DNA of 52,807 nt, from NCBI GenBank assembly GCA_022601345.1, contig JAJACU010000003.1:1-52807 (forward strand). Reading direction: 5' to 3'. Below are positions 1 through 9,455 of the stretch, in pieces. The translations under genes and the position numbers were made by a program. This DNA comes from Chlamydiota bacterium (lineage in GTDB: Bacteria; Chlamydiota; Chlamydiia; Chlamydiales; JAAZZY01). The first letter of the stretch is position 1, and the number at the start of each line of letters is the position of its first letter. The notes beneath the pieces were generated by a model. It had not been told where the DNA came from. It ran no database searches and saw only the letters and a program-made list of their open reading frames with translations.

Positions 1-610
1 GAAGTTCTTTGATAATCTAGTAGAAAAAGAGATTTTTTCTAAATTTAAGAAAAAGCAAACAACTCTGCTTTATGCACCTACTTGGATGGATGCAAAAAAA
101 GGCTCTTCCATTTTTAAAGCCTATCAACATGTTATTGAAAAGCTTCCAGATGATATGAACCTTTTGATAAAGCTTCACCCCAACTTAAGCTTGCACTATG
201 ATAGCCATGATCCAAGGCCTCTCTATGAGGCGCTTGATAAGTATGCTAGCCGTCCAAATGTACAGATTGTCCCACTATTTCCTTGTATCTACCCTATCTT
301 AAACCAAGTTGATGCTTACTTAGGAGATTATTCTTCGGTTGGCTATGATGCCCTATCTTTTAACCTACCCATGTTTTTTATCAACCATCATAAATTAGAC
401 CCTCTTAGAGATCCTACTGCTTATCTACTACGATGCGGCACACCAATTACAACTGAAAACCTAGAAAAGATTTACTCTATCATAGACAAAGAACTACCAA
501 AAGATTGCGATAAATTTTCAAAGATGAGAAAAGAGACTTACCGTTATGCTTTTGGCGCAGACCTAACTTATAGTGAAATGCAGCAAAGACTGAAAAGTTT
601 TTTACTCTGA
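1..610 (+). CDS. CDP-glycerol glycerophosphotransferase-like protein (3' part, cut by window edge)
   Basis: The reading frame is open from base 2, so the gene begins before the window and only its last ~202 residues are seen. The ATG at 86 is internal, because the family-like segment LLYAPTW lies in frame just before it. Further signs of the poly(glycerophosphate) glycerophosphotransferase fold are LIKLHPNL and the nucleotide-binding-like YLGDYSSVGYDAL. Such enzymes transfer glycerol- or ribitol-phosphate, or related polyol phosphates, from CDP donors to surface glycans at the cytoplasmic face of the membrane. The donor and acceptor here are unknown. It converges on the next gene with a 9-base overlap. 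The family call is by motif only. Confidence 0.7.
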   Translation, partial: KFFDNLVEKEIFSKFKKKQTTLLYAPTWMDAKKGSSIFKAYQHVIEKLPDDMNLLIKLHPNLSLHYDSHDPRPLYEALDKYASRPNVQIVPLFPCIYPILNQVDAYLGDYSSVGYDALSFNLPMFFINHHKLDPLRDPTAYLLRCGTPITTENLEKIYSIIDKELPKDCDKFSKMRKETYRYAFGADLTYSEMQQRLKSFLL

Positions 611-1078
611 AGCTTCTAGTTGCTCTAAGAACAATGTTTTGAACCCTGCAAGCTTATCGGGGTGGATTTGGGTTTTGGGTATTCCATAAACTTCTGAAGT
701 CTTAGGATCTTCAAAAAAAAGGAGTTCTTCTTTTTTAATTTCAGGTCGTTGAATGAGCTGTTTTTTTCGCTTGAGATATTGAGCTATAAATAATAGATAT
801 TCACTGTTAGGACCTTTTTGTTCTTCTTTAAAAAGTTTCATGGCCCTTTGATCAGGTGTTAATAGGATTTTTTCTTTTCTAATTATAATATACCAGTGGC
901 CCCAAATCAGTTCTTCTAGCGAGCTCTCATCAAAACATGCACTACAGTAGTCCTTTCTTTGAGGGGCTTCCTCTTCACCTTCTACAGTAGAAAAAACTTT
1001 GTCACCATCTTCAAAACGCTTCTCACAGCCTAAGCATTTGCGAGATCGTGCAGGGATTTTTAATTGAAGCAAACTCAT
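602..1078 (-). CDS. small zinc-ribbon protein of unknown function
   Basis: This is a 158-residue protein. An N-terminal four-cysteine zinc-ribbon-like module (C15-x2-C18 and C45-x2-C48) is followed by a charged, mostly helical tail. I do not recognise a named family. The ATG at 1078 overlaps the stop of holA by four bases (ATGA), so it is translationally coupled to holA as the last gene of the long minus-strand operon that begins at xseA. Its place next to a clamp-loader subunit could mean a nucleic-acid-related role, but that is inference from position. The 3' end overlaps the convergent gene at the left edge by 9 bases. Confidence 0.7.
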   Translation of the reverse strand: MSLLQLKIPARSRKCLGCEKRFEDGDKVFSTVEGEEEAPQRKDYCSACFDESSLEELIWGHWYIIIRKEKILLTPDQRAMKLFKEEQKGPNSEYLLFIAQYLKRKKQLIQRPEIKKEELLFFEDPKTSEVYGIPKTQIHPDKLAGFKTLFLEQLEASE

Positions 1079-2049
1079 TTGAGTACACTCCCTAGTTTTA
1101 TTAGTAATAAACTTATTAAGAAGTCTTCAGCTATAGGTTGGCTTTTCATCAAAAGTTCTATTTCAAAAAGTATTTGAAGCATTCTTTTAAATTGTGAAGC
1201 TGAGTATTGATTACTTAACTTAAGAGTTTTTTCTAAAAGGTACCCTTTGAGTTGTGGAAACTTTTGAGCATAGTCAGAGCGTTCGACTCTCTTGAGGCGA
1301 TAACTTCTTTGAACCATGGAGCGCAATGAATAAACTAACATCATCAAGGGAAACTTTTGCTCTTGTGTAAGCTCTAGAGCCCCTTTTAAATGATGTTCAA
1401 ACAATGCTTGTCCAATTTTAAAAATAGACTGTTGAGGATTTGAAAGAATAATATCCAGATCCTTTAAGGCAACTTCATTTCTTCCGTAAAGATAGCAAGA
1501 TAACTTCTCAACTTCTTGATCAATCAAAGCAACTCGAGACCCACACATTTTAACAATTTGATCACAAATAGCACTTGATGCTCTTAGCTGCGCTAGCTTA
1601 AATTTTTGCATAATTTGCATGCTCAGTCTTTTTTCTTTGTCCCATGGTTTTTCCCCGCTTAAATCAAGGGCGACTCCATCTTTTGCAAAAATAGCAAAGT
1701 CTTTAAGCATGCTTGATGCTGTAAGCACAAGCCTCATGTTGCTTCTGGGAGATTTTAAATACTCTTGAAGCACCTTTAAAAAGTTTTTGGGTAATTTTTC
1801 AATGGAAACAATACACGTGCATGCACGTTCAGAGAACATAGTAAATGAGTTTAATAGCTCATCAATTTTAGAAAGAGTCAGCTCTTCAGCATGATAAACA
1901 GCCCATTCTTCTCCATCTTGCAGTAACTTTTTAGCCAATTTTTTTTGAACATGCTCCTCTGGGTCTACTATCAGGTAAACATCAGATAAATGCTCGGGGT
2001 CTGCTGAATGCAGATGTTTTTCAAAAGCTGGTAAATGGCTAAATTTCAT
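1075..2049 (-). CDS. holA: DNA polymerase III subunit delta
   Basis: A 324-residue protein with the length and layout of the clamp-loader delta subunit, which opens the beta clamp (DnaN) for loading on DNA. The N-terminal region resembles a degenerate AAA+ fold (VYLIVDPEEH, then a SIEKLPKNFLKVLQEYLKSP segment). The middle carries the delta-type stretch CGSRVALIDQEVEKLSCYL (compare the family's 'nDl..l..EieKL'), followed by an all-helical C-terminal collar domain. It overlaps ispA upstream and the zinc-ribbon gene downstream by four bases each, so it is coupled to both. Its partner, the beta clamp, is encoded at 21184. The call rests on pattern and length; delta is a fast-evolving protein. Confidence 0.85.
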   Translation of the reverse strand: MKFSHLPAFEKHLHSADPEHLSDVYLIVDPEEHVQKKLAKKLLQDGEEWAVYHAEELTLSKIDELLNSFTMFSERACTCIVSIEKLPKNFLKVLQEYLKSPRSNMRLVLTASSMLKDFAIFAKDGVALDLSGEKPWDKEKRLSMQIMQKFKLAQLRASSAICDQIVKMCGSRVALIDQEVEKLSCYLYGRNEVALKDLDIILSNPQQSIFKIGQALFEHHLKGALELTQEQKFPLMMLVYSLRSMVQRSYRLKRVERSDYAQKFPQLKGYLLEKTLKLSNQYSASQFKRMLQILFEIELLMKSQPIAEDFLISLLLIKLGSVLK

Positions 2050-2879
2050 AAACTGAACATCGATTCAATAAAGGCAATTAAATATTCAAAAGAATGCCCA
2101 CTCTTTTCAAGTAGCTCAATTGCATCTTCTACATTTTTCTTAATAAGCAGTGAGGCTTGCTTTTCTGTGTGAAGAGCAAATATTGTAAACTTTTCTTGCT
2201 TTGAATCTTTTGATTTTCCTTGGAAGTCATTTTTAATTTGAAATGCCAGTCCAATCTTTTGCCCTACATCTTTTAAAAGCAGCTCTAAGTCTTTGTGTTT
2301 ATTTGCAAGAACAGCTCCAAATTCCAGAGCACAGCAAAACAAAGAAGAGGTCTTTCTTAAGTAGATGTTCAAAAGGTCATAGTAGTGCCCTATCTTCCCT
2401 GTCATAGATAAATCTAGGACTTGTCCTTCTAAAAGTTGCCCGCCACCGCTGTAATGACTTAAAAGAGAGGAGAGCTTTACTTTTTGATCATTGGTTACAT
2501 CCTTGCTTTCTAAAATAACGCTAAATGCGTGAGTTAAGAAAAAATCGCCTAGTAATACAGCTATTGCTTCACTGTATTCTTTATGAACTGAAGGATTTCC
2601 CCTTCTAAAGTCATCGTTGTCCATACAGGGCAAATCATCATGAATTAGAGAGTAGTTGTGAATCATTTCTAAGGCACATGCGGGAGCGTAACCAGGCTCT
2701 ACTTCTCCACAGAGATCTAAACAAGTTAAAAGCGCCAGCAGCGGCCTAAGACGTTTACCTTTATTTTCCAGAACATAGCGAGCTGCATGAAATAGAGGTT
2801 TCTCACTTTTAGGGATAAGTTCTATAAGAACTCTTTCTAACCTATCTTGAATAGGTTTGCAAGTCTCGTAGATCTGCAT
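2046..2879 (-). CDS. ispA: short-chain polyprenyl diphosphate synthase (farnesyl/geranylgeranyl type)
   Basis: A trans-isoprenyl diphosphate synthase that condenses IPP with an allylic diphosphate. Visible motifs are GKRLRP (substrate binding), the first aspartate-rich motif DDLPCMDNDDFRRG near residue 82, and GGQLLEGQVLD. The second aspartate-rich motif, normally DDxxD, reads KNDFQGKS near residue 217, so the usual metal ligands are partly missing. I chose the ATG at 2879 over a GTG at 2885, because AGGAAAGG sits about six bases upstream of the ATG. The gene start lies 38 bases inside ugd and its stop overlaps holA by four bases. Together with dxs in the same operon it supplies isoprenoids for quinones and the undecaprenyl carrier. 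Confidence 0.85.
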   Translation of the reverse strand: MQIYETCKPIQDRLERVLIELIPKSEKPLFHAARYVLENKGKRLRPLLALLTCLDLCGEVEPGYAPACALEMIHNYSLIHDDLPCMDNDDFRRGNPSVHKEYSEAIAVLLGDFFLTHAFSVILESKDVTNDQKVKLSSLLSHYSGGGQLLEGQVLDLSMTGKIGHYYDLLNIYLRKTSSLFCCALEFGAVLANKHKDLELLLKDVGQKIGLAFQIKNDFQGKSKDSKQEKFTIFALHTEKQASLLIKKNVEDAIELLEKSGHSFEYLIAFIESMFSL

Positions 2880-4209
2880 AGACACCTTTCCTACCTATAC
2901 TTATATAATCAAACCCTAGGCTTGCCATTTCCTTAGGTTGATATTGGTTTCTTCCGTCAAAGAAGGCGTGCCCTTTCATTTTAGAGAGAACATCTTCTAA
3001 ATTTATAAATCTAAATTGTCTCCACTCGGTAATTAAAACAACTGCATCAGCACTCTCTGCCGCTTCCAGCTCATTTGCACACCAAGTAATCTGATCTTCT
3101 AGTCCTTTAACATACAACTTTGCGTTTTCCATAGCAATAGGATCATAAAGTTGCAATTGGGCGCCCTGCTCATGTAAAATTTTTATTAAAGTCAATGCGG
3201 GTGCTTGCCTCATATCATCGGTGTCGGGTTTAAAACTTAGCCCCCAAATGCCAATGGTTTTACCTTCTAATTCACCTTTAAAGTAACTTTCTATTTTTTG
3301 AGCAAGCAATTGTTTTTGCTTTTGGTTAACAGTTTCAACAGCATCTAATATATCTGTGCCACATTTATATTTTTTAGCAGTAGAGCGAAAAGCCTTTATA
3401 TCTTTTGGAAAACAAGACCCACCATAACCTGCACCTGGATATAGAAAATTGTAGCCTAGTCTTTTGTCAGCACCAACAGCTTTTCTCACTTTCCCCACAT
3501 CAGCTCCAACTTCCTCACAAATGTTGGCTATTTCATTCATAAATGAAATTCTTGCAGCAAGCATTGCATTTGATGCATACTTAGTAAGTTCAGCTGACAA
3601 AATATCCATGATTAAAATCTTATCATGATTCACTGAGAAAGAGGCGTAGAGAGACCTTAGGATTCCTCCTACTTTTTCATTGTCAACTCCAATAACAATC
3701 CGATCAGGTTTCATGAAATCATAGACAGCACTTCCCTCTTTGAGAAACTCTGGATTTGAAGCAACATCAAATGGCACGTCTTTTTCAAGTTCATCTAAAC
3801 GTTTTTGGATTGTAGTGCGCACGCGATTAGCTGTACCCACTGGAACAGTAGATTTGTTAATAATTATATGGTAGTCCTCAATGTGCTCTGCTATAGATTT
3901 GGCAGCTTGATCAACATAGCGAAGCTCAGCAGATTCATCTTCTGCTTGTGGCGTTGAAACAGCAATAAAAGACAATTCTGAATTCGTAACACCTTCTTTA
4001 TAGCTGGTTGTGAAGCGCAATCTCTTGTTCTTCATATTTCGTTGCACAATTTCTTCTAAACCCGGCTCATAAAAGGGCACTCTACCTTGATTAAGATCAT
4101 CAATTTTTTTTGCGTCGATATCTAAGCAGATTACGTTATGTCCCATCTCTGCAAAGCAAGTTCCAGTCACAAGGCCCACATACCCAGATCCGATAATTAA
4201 TATTTCCAT
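2842..4209 (-). CDS. ugd: UDP-glucose 6-dehydrogenase
   Basis: A cytosolic enzyme that oxidises UDP-glucose to UDP-glucuronate using two NAD+. The 455 residues are typical for the family. The N-terminus has the Rossmann motif GSGYVGLVTGTCFAEMGH, the middle has the catalytic cysteine in PGAGYGGSCFPKD, and the C-terminal UDP-binding domain contains GIWGLSFKPDTDDMRQAPAL. ATG start; only three bases separate it from the tdh stop, and its 3' end overlaps ispA by about 38 bases. UDP-glucuronate feeds acidic surface polysaccharide or lipid modification, which fits the glycan-related genes at 1-610 and 14122-17662, though no direct link is shown. Confidence 0.96.
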   Translation of the reverse strand: MEILIIGSGYVGLVTGTCFAEMGHNVICLDIDAKKIDDLNQGRVPFYEPGLEEIVQRNMKNKRLRFTTSYKEGVTNSELSFIAVSTPQAEDESAELRYVDQAAKSIAEHIEDYHIIINKSTVPVGTANRVRTTIQKRLDELEKDVPFDVASNPEFLKEGSAVYDFMKPDRIVIGVDNEKVGGILRSLYASFSVNHDKILIMDILSAELTKYASNAMLAARISFMNEIANICEEVGADVGKVRKAVGADKRLGYNFLYPGAGYGGSCFPKDIKAFRSTAKKYKCGTDILDAVETVNQKQKQLLAQKIESYFKGELEGKTIGIWGLSFKPDTDDMRQAPALTLIKILHEQGAQLQLYDPIAMENAKLYVKGLEDQITWCANELEAAESADAVVLITEWRQFRFINLEDVLSKMKGHAFFDGRNQYQPKEMASLGFDYISIGRKGVYADLRDLQTYSR

Positions 4210-4212
4210 GCT

Positions 4213-5238
4213 CTATCCCCAGTTGATGACTACTTTACCGCACTGCCCTGACTCAATAACTTCAAAAGCCTTTTCATACTCTTCTTTTTTAAAGCGGTGA
4301 GTGATAACTTTGCTGATATCCATTCCAGCTTGCAACATGCTTGCCCCTTTATACCATGTTTCAAAAATAATACGACCCGAGATTCCTTTTACCTCTAAGC
4401 CTTTCATCACAATTTCATTCCAATCAGTTTTAACAGGACCTTTTGTAATTCCTAAAAGAGCCGCTTTACCTCCTCGAATCATGTATTTAAAGATAGAGTT
4501 TAAAGCCTGGCCATTTCCTGCTGATTCCAAAGCGACATCAAAACCAACCTTAATTTTGGCTTCTTTCATGACATCTTCAAGAGAATGCTCATTTACATTA
4601 ACAACATGTGTCGCCCCCATTTTTTTTGCTAGTTCAAGGCGATAATCATGCAAATCAGAGACGACAATAGATTTAGCTCCAACATGCTTAGCAATTGCGC
4701 AAGCCATCATCCCAATGGGGCCAGCTCCAACAACCCAGACATCTTCTCCTACTAGATCAAAAGCCAATGCCGTGTGCACTGCATTTCCAAAAGGATCTAA
4801 AATAGATGCAACTTCATCTGAAATTGATGGATCTAATACAAACACATTCTCTTCGGGAACTGCTACAAAATCAGCAAAGCCTCCATTTCTATGTACACCT
4901 ATTCCAACCATTGAGACACATAGATTTTTGAGACCTCTCAAGCAGTTTCTGCAATTGTTGCATCCAATACGGCCTTCTACTGAGACGCGCTCACCTACTT
5001 TTATACAACGAACTTGAGATCCTACTTCAACGACCTCTCCCATGAATTCGTGGCCGATTGTCAAAGGAACAGGTACTGTTTTTTTCGCCCAATCATCCCA
5101 TTGATAAATATGAACGTCTGTACCACAAATTGAGGCGTTTTTTACTTTTATTAAAACCTCATTCTCTAAAGGCTTAGGTTTTTCAACCTCCTCTAGCCAA
5201 AGCCCTACTTTTGCCTCTTTTTTAACTAGTGCTTTCAA
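4213..5238 (-). CDS. tdh: L-threonine 3-dehydrogenase (zinc-dependent)
   Basis: A 341-residue medium-chain zinc alcohol dehydrogenase that oxidises L-threonine to 2-amino-3-oxobutyrate with NAD+. The catalytic-zinc motif [17 protein letters not shown] is threonine-dehydrogenase-like, followed by [12 protein letters not shown], the structural-zinc cysteines in [16 protein letters not shown] and the Rossmann motif [11 protein letters not shown]. The start codon is TTG and overlaps the kbl stop (TTGA), so translation is coupled. It acts immediately before Kbl, encoded by the adjacent upstream gene; the two together convert threonine to glycine and acetyl-CoA. Confidence 0.95.
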   Translation of the reverse strand: MKALVKKEAKVGLWLEEVEKPKPLENEVLIKVKNASICGTDVHIYQWDDWAKKTVPVPLTIGHEFMGEVVEVGSQVRCIKVGERVSVEGRIGCNNCRNCLRGLKNLCVSMVGIGVHRNGGFADFVAVPEENVFVLDPSISDEVASILDPFGNAVHTALAFDLVGEDVWVVGAGPIGMMACAIAKHVGAKSIVVSDLHDYRLELAKKMGATHVVNVNEHSLEDVMKEAKIKVGFDVALESAGNGQALNSIFKYMIRGGKAALLGITKGPVKTDWNEIVMKGLEVKGISGRIIFETWYKGASMLQAGMDISKVITHRFKKEEYEKAFEVIESGQCGKVVINWG

Positions 5239-6446
5239 GTTTTCGCTCCTTTTATAATTCCAAGTTCGTTTCCTATTTTTGCAAATGCGTTGATAGCTTT
5301 ATCAATATCTTCTTTTGAATGTGCAGCTGACATTTGAGTACGTATTCGCGCTTTACCATTAGGCACTACTGGAAATGAAAATCCAATAACGTAGATACCT
5401 TCCTTCAAAAGCTTGTCTGCCATAAGCGAGGCAAGTTTTGCATCTCCTAGCATTACAGGGATAATGGCATGATCTTTACCTGCAAGAGTAAACCCTAGCT
5501 GCCCCATTTCTCGTCTAAAATATTCGCTGTTTGCTTTTACTTTTTTTCTAAGCTCATCTCCGCTTTCTAGCAGTTCTAAGACCCGAATAGAGGCACTACA
5601 AATTGATGGAGCCAAAGCATTGGAAAAAAGATAAGGCCTTGAACGCTGCCTTAACCAAGCAACTATTTCTTTACGAGCAGCAGTGTAGCCACCTGATGCA
5701 CCGCCAAGAGCTTTACCAAATGTCCCTGTCAAAATATCAACTCGCCCCATAACATCGCAATATTCCGGTGTACCAATACCTTTCTCACCAATAAACCCAG
5801 TTGCGTGGCAATCATCTACAAAAACAAGAGCATTGTATTTATCAGCAAGATCACAAACTCCTTTCAGGTTTGCGATAATACCATCCATTGAAAAAACGCC
5901 ATCAGTTGCAATCATTATCACTTTTGCACCTTGCGCCTTTGCCTCTTTTAGCTTTTCTTCAAGATCAGCCATGTCATTATTTTTATATCTAAAGCGCTTA
6001 GCCTTGCACAGGCGAATTCCGTCAATTATACTGGCGTGATTTAGTTCATCAGAGACAATGGCATCCTCAGGACCGAGCAAGGTTTCAAAGCAACCTCCGT
6101 TAGCATCAAAGCAAGAAGAGTATAAAATTGTATCTTCCATCCCTAAAAAGGTGGATAGTTTTTTTTCTAATTTTTTGTGTATTGATTGCGTGCCACAAAT
6201 AAATCGCACTGAAGCCGTACCAAAGCCGAACCTATGGACTCCTTCAATTGCTGCTTGTTCAATTTCTGGTGAGTGGGCAAGCCCGAGGTAATTATTTGCA
6301 CAAAAGTTAAGAACTTGTGTTGAATCTTCTAAATTAACATTTGCGGCTTGTGGAGAAGCAATGATTCGTTCTTCTTTAAAAAGACCTTGATCCTTTAGTG
6401 CATTAGTTTGCTTGTCTAGTTCTGCTAAAAATGTTTGGTTTGCCAT
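5235..6446 (-). CDS. kbl: glycine C-acetyltransferase (2-amino-3-ketobutyrate CoA ligase)
   Basis: A PLP-dependent alpha-oxoamine synthase that cleaves 2-amino-3-oxobutyrate with CoA to glycine and acetyl-CoA. Motifs: [14 protein letters not shown] near the N-terminus, a [11 protein letters not shown] segment, [14 protein letters not shown], and the PLP lysine in [15 protein letters not shown] start it at the ATG at 6446 (about 403 residues, [10 protein letters not shown]), not at a longer in-frame start at 6482. AAGGAT lies upstream of 6446, and this choice leaves a 14-base gap after nadK instead of an overlap. The 3' end overlaps tdh. The pairing with tdh is the classic threonine catabolic operon. 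Confidence 0.95.
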   Translation of the reverse strand: MANQTFLAELDKQTNALKDQGLFKEERIIASPQAANVNLEDSTQVLNFCANNYLGLAHSPEIEQAAIEGVHRFGFGTASVRFICGTQSIHKKLEKKLSTFLGMEDTILYSSCFDANGGCFETLLGPEDAIVSDELNHASIIDGIRLCKAKRFRYKNNDMADLEEKLKEAKAQGAKVIMIATDGVFSMDGIIANLKGVCDLADKYNALVFVDDCHATGFIGEKGIGTPEYCDVMGRVDILTGTFGKALGGASGGYTAARKEIVAWLRQRSRPYLFSNALAPSICSASIRVLELLESGDELRKKVKANSEYFRREMGQLGFTLAGKDHAIIPVMLGDAKLASLMADKLLKEGIYVIGFSFPVVPNGKARIRTQMSAAHSKEDIDKAINAFAKIGNELGIIKGAKT

Positions 6447-6460
6447 GAATATCCTTAGTT

Positions 6461-7300
6461 TTATCTCAGTTTTCCTACCCAACCGAGTTTTGTTCTCAAT
6501 GTAGCGAAATAATCATGCCTGGCCAAGCGTACTATTCGCAACATTTTTTTGTGTTTTTTAATTTCAAGTGATCCTCCAGCTTTCATTTGACCTTGTGAAA
6601 TTCCATCATAAACAACATCAAGATCATGACAAGTACTTAAATATTGAATTTGTATTTCATGATGAGGCATCAGTACAATAGGACGATTTGAAATAGTATG
6701 TGGGCAAATGGGTGTTAAAACAACAGCTTCAAGTTGTGGAGTCAAGATAGGCCCCCCTGCTGCAAGTGAATAGGCCGTAGATCCATTTGGTGTTGCAAAG
6801 ATAATGCCATCAGCTTCAAATGTGTTGATATGTTTGCCGTCTACTTTAATTGCGAGCTCAACTAAATTAGGATTACTAGATCTGTGAATAACAACATCAT
6901 TTAGAGCAAAATTTTCATTTCCGTTTAACGAGGTGGAAAGCATCATTCTATGTTCAATTTCATAAGAGCCTTCTAAAAGATCAGATAAGGAGGGATAAAT
7001 ATCGGATATAGGGATATCAGCCATAAACCCCAGATGACCCATGTTAATCCCAATTATTGGGGTATCAAATTGCTGATACTGGTGAAGCAAACGTAAAATT
7101 GTTCCATCTCCACCCATAGAAATAATAAACTGTAGTTCGCTGAAGTTCACACTTGATAAAGGAGGGACGTTAAAAGAGGATGCGTTTTCATCATCCATAA
7201 CAACCATAACGTTTCGCTGCATTAAAAAGTCGACGACACCTTGGGCTATGCGCCTGGAAGTTTCTTTGTCAACTTTTGGAAACAATGCGATTTTCATCAT
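6461..7300 (-). CDS. nadK: NAD kinase
   Basis: A 279-residue cytosolic enzyme that phosphorylates NAD+ to NADP+. The signature [12 protein letters not shown] is present near residue 63, as is the second conserved block [20 protein letters not shown] with AAGGPI. The length is typical. The protein begins with two methionines; the ATG at 7300 overlaps the dxs stop by four bases (ATGA). NADPH made from its product is used by the reductoisomerase step after Dxs, a plausible though not unique reason for co-transcription. Confidence 0.95.
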   Translation of the reverse strand: MMKIALFPKVDKETSRRIAQGVVDFLMQRNVMVVMDDENASSFNVPPLSSVNFSELQFIISMGGDGTILRLLHQYQQFDTPIIGINMGHLGFMADIPISDIYPSLSDLLEGSYEIEHRMMLSTSLNGNENFALNDVVIHRSSNPNLVELAIKVDGKHINTFEADGIIFATPNGSTAYSLAAGGPILTPQLEAVVLTPICPHTISNRPIVLMPHHEIQIQYLSTCHDLDVVYDGISQGQMKAGGSLEIKKHKKMLRIVRLARHDYFATLRTKLGWVGKLR

Positions 7301-9174
7301 AATGTTGCGAGCTGAGTAGGTTTAAGAGAAAAATTTTCAATGATCGATTCGGCTATTTGCTCGGGAAGCAAGCCTATTTCTTTAAGCAAGTCTGCACGCC
7401 CTCCTTGTTGTAAATAAACATCGGGAATACCCTTATTTAATACTTGGACATCACCTCTATTATTTTGCATAAGAAATTGATTAATTGTATTTCCTAGACC
7501 CCCTTGCAGAGAATGCTCTTCTATTGTAACAAGCATAGAGTGATTCTCAAGAAGCTCGTGTAGTTTCTCCTCATCAAGTGGCTTAATAAATATCGGATCA
7601 AAAACAGTGCTCTCAATGCCTTTTTCTAAAAGCATTTCATGAACAAGTAAAGCCTCTGTATTCATATGACCTAGAGCAATAATTAATAAACCTTGCCCCT
7701 TTACCAAAACTTCACCCTTTCCAAGTTCTCTTTTTTGCAAAGTGGCGTCATCACCTTCAGTGATCATATTAGGGTAGCGAATGGCTGTTGGTTTTTTCCA
7801 ATCAAATGCAACATTCATAAGCTCTTTTAAAAGGCGTCCATCTCTAGGCTGACACACAACCATATTGGGCATTACCTTTAAAAATGCAATATCATAGACT
7901 CCGTGATGTGTGCATCCATCAGCAGGAGAGAGTCCAGCACGATCAATAGCAAAAACTACAGGCGACTTCTGAAGGCAAACATCATGAAAGAGATTGTCAA
8001 AAGCTCTTTGCAGAAAAGTTGCATAAATTGATGCTACAACTTTCAAGCCCCCACCTTTTGCAATACCTCCACAGTAGGTCACGCTGTGTGATTCAGCAAT
8101 ACCTACATCAATGCAGCGATTAGGGAATGTGTCTCTAAAAGCGTCTAAACACGAGCCGTGCGCCATAGCTGGTGTTACAGCTATAACACTAGAATCTTGC
8201 TCTGCAATTTTGAGTATATGTTTCCCAAAGATTTTGGGAAAAGTTGGTTTTGCTGTTGGGTTGGGCAGGAACTTACCCGAATCTGGGTTAAAGGGCTTTG
8301 CACCATGATGCGTAATAGGATTGGATATCGCCTCAGGCATACCCTTACCTTTCGTAGTAACTACATGAATTAAACAAGGGCCAGGTTCTTTTTTTAGAGC
8401 TGTAAGTTTCTGGATGAGTTTTTTAATGTCATGCCCATCAATTGGACCGATATAGTTTAGGCCATACTGCTCAAAAAAAGCCGAAGGAGAATCAACTCCT
8501 CCTACTGATGAAATAGTTTTAGTTTGCAAACCTCTATCTACGTGTGCAAGATAACTTCTCTCGCCATTTTCGGCTCTGAGTTTATTAATAAGTGGGCTTC
8601 CGATAATTTTACCAAGGATATTGGTAATAGCTCCAACATTATTTGAAATAGACATTGCATTATCATTTAAAACAACAATGAAACGTTTGAGATCTTGTGG
8701 CAAATTATTAAGAGCTTCTAACACCATGCCACATGTAAGAGTCGCATCTCCAATAATAGGCACAATATACTCATCACGACCAAACATTTCTCTATTTTTA
8801 GAACTGCCTAAAGCAAGTGAAAGCGCAGTCCCTGCGTGGCCCGCGTAAAAGTGATCATAAGTAGATTCTTGAGGGTCAGAAAAGCCGCAAAGCCCTTTAT
8901 ATCTGCGAATCCCTTCAAAATTTTCATTTCTACCTGTCAGTAATTTATGTGTATAGGTTTGATGGCTAACATCAAAAATCAACTTGTCGCTTGGAGCATT
9001 AAAAACATAGTGCAGAGCTATGGTTAGCTCTACAATGCCTAAATTTGAGGCTAAATGTCCCCCGTTAACCGACAAGACGTTTATAATTCTTTGGCGAATT
9101 TCAAAAGCAAGCTGGTCTAATTCTTCTATTGAATACTTTTGAATATCTTTGGGACATTTTATTTTTGCTAACAT
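7297..9174 (-). CDS. dxs: 1-deoxy-D-xylulose-5-phosphate synthase
   Basis: A thiamine-diphosphate enzyme that condenses pyruvate and glyceraldehyde 3-phosphate, the first step of the MEP isoprenoid pathway. The 625 residues match the family. Visible are the [17 protein letters not shown]-terminal block, a TPP motif running from GDATLTCG to [11 protein letters not shown], the pyrimidine-domain segment [15 protein letters not shown] and the transketolase C-terminal domain. The TPP motif reads GDA where most Dxs have GDG. Two bases separate the gene from xseB, in the order xseA-xseB-dxs known from Chlamydia. Its substrate glyceraldehyde 3-phosphate is linked to tpiA, encoded divergently upstream of xseA. 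Confidence 0.96.
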   Translation of the reverse strand: MLAKIKCPKDIQKYSIEELDQLAFEIRQRIINVLSVNGGHLASNLGIVELTIALHYVFNAPSDKLIFDVSHQTYTHKLLTGRNENFEGIRRYKGLCGFSDPQESTYDHFYAGHAGTALSLALGSSKNREMFGRDEYIVPIIGDATLTCGMVLEALNNLPQDLKRFIVVLNDNAMSISNNVGAITNILGKIIGSPLINKLRAENGERSYLAHVDRGLQTKTISSVGGVDSPSAFFEQYGLNYIGPIDGHDIKKLIQKLTALKKEPGPCLIHVVTTKGKGMPEAISNPITHHGAKPFNPDSGKFLPNPTAKPTFPKIFGKHILKIAEQDSSVIAVTPAMAHGSCLDAFRDTFPNRCIDVGIAESHSVTYCGGIAKGGGLKVVASIYATFLQRAFDNLFHDVCLQKSPVVFAIDRAGLSPADGCTHHGVYDIAFLKVMPNMVVCQPRDGRLLKELMNVAFDWKKPTAIRYPNMITEGDDATLQKRELGKGEVLVKGQGLLIIALGHMNTEALLVHEMLLEKGIESTVFDPIFIKPLDEEKLHELLENHSMLVTIEEHSLQGGLGNTINQFLMQNNRGDVQVLNKGIPDVYLQQGGRADLLKEIGLLPEQIAESIIENFSLKPTQLATL

Positions 9175-9176
9175 TT

Positions 9177-9455
9177 TTAAATCGCAGGCGTTCCCTTTTC
9201 GTTTTCTGTTTGAAACGTTTCAAGTTGCGGGCGACGATCATCATCAAGTTGAATTTCTTGATTCCTATTTTTTATAAGCGCCTGTACTTTCTTTTCAGCA
9301 CTCTTTAACTGCTGTTCACATGTTTGAATTAAACTATTAGCCTCTTCATAACAAGACAGAGATTGGTTTAATGAAAGCTCTGAGGCATTCATCTTTTCCA
9401 AAATCTCTTCTAACCTTTCAAAGGCCTGTTCAAAATTAACTTCTTCGTTTTTCAT
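9177..9455 (-). CDS. xseB: exodeoxyribonuclease VII small subunit
   Basis: A 92-residue protein with the hallmark [20 protein letters not shown] and a two-helix coiled coil ([22 protein letters not shown]). Several small subunits bind each XseA to form exonuclease VII, which degrades single-stranded DNA into oligonucleotides. It carries a slightly longer acidic tail than usual. Its ATG lies 20 bases inside the end of xseA, as expected for coupled subunits of one complex. Confidence 0.92.
   Translation of the reverse strand: MKNEEVNFEQAFERLEEILEKMNASELSLNQSLSCYEEANSLIQTCEQQLKSAEKKVQALIKNRNQEIQLDDDRRPQLETFQTENEKGTPAI

Noticed and set aside
4301-5017. Open frames on the plus strand across tdh
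   Set aside because: They lie fully antisense to a clear enzyme gene, show no family motif and no ribosome site; coding bias of tdh explains them.
6447-6482. Longer kbl start at 6482
   Set aside because: It would overlap nadK by 22 bases and add 12 residues not typical of Kbl, whereas the ATG at 6446 has a ribosome site.
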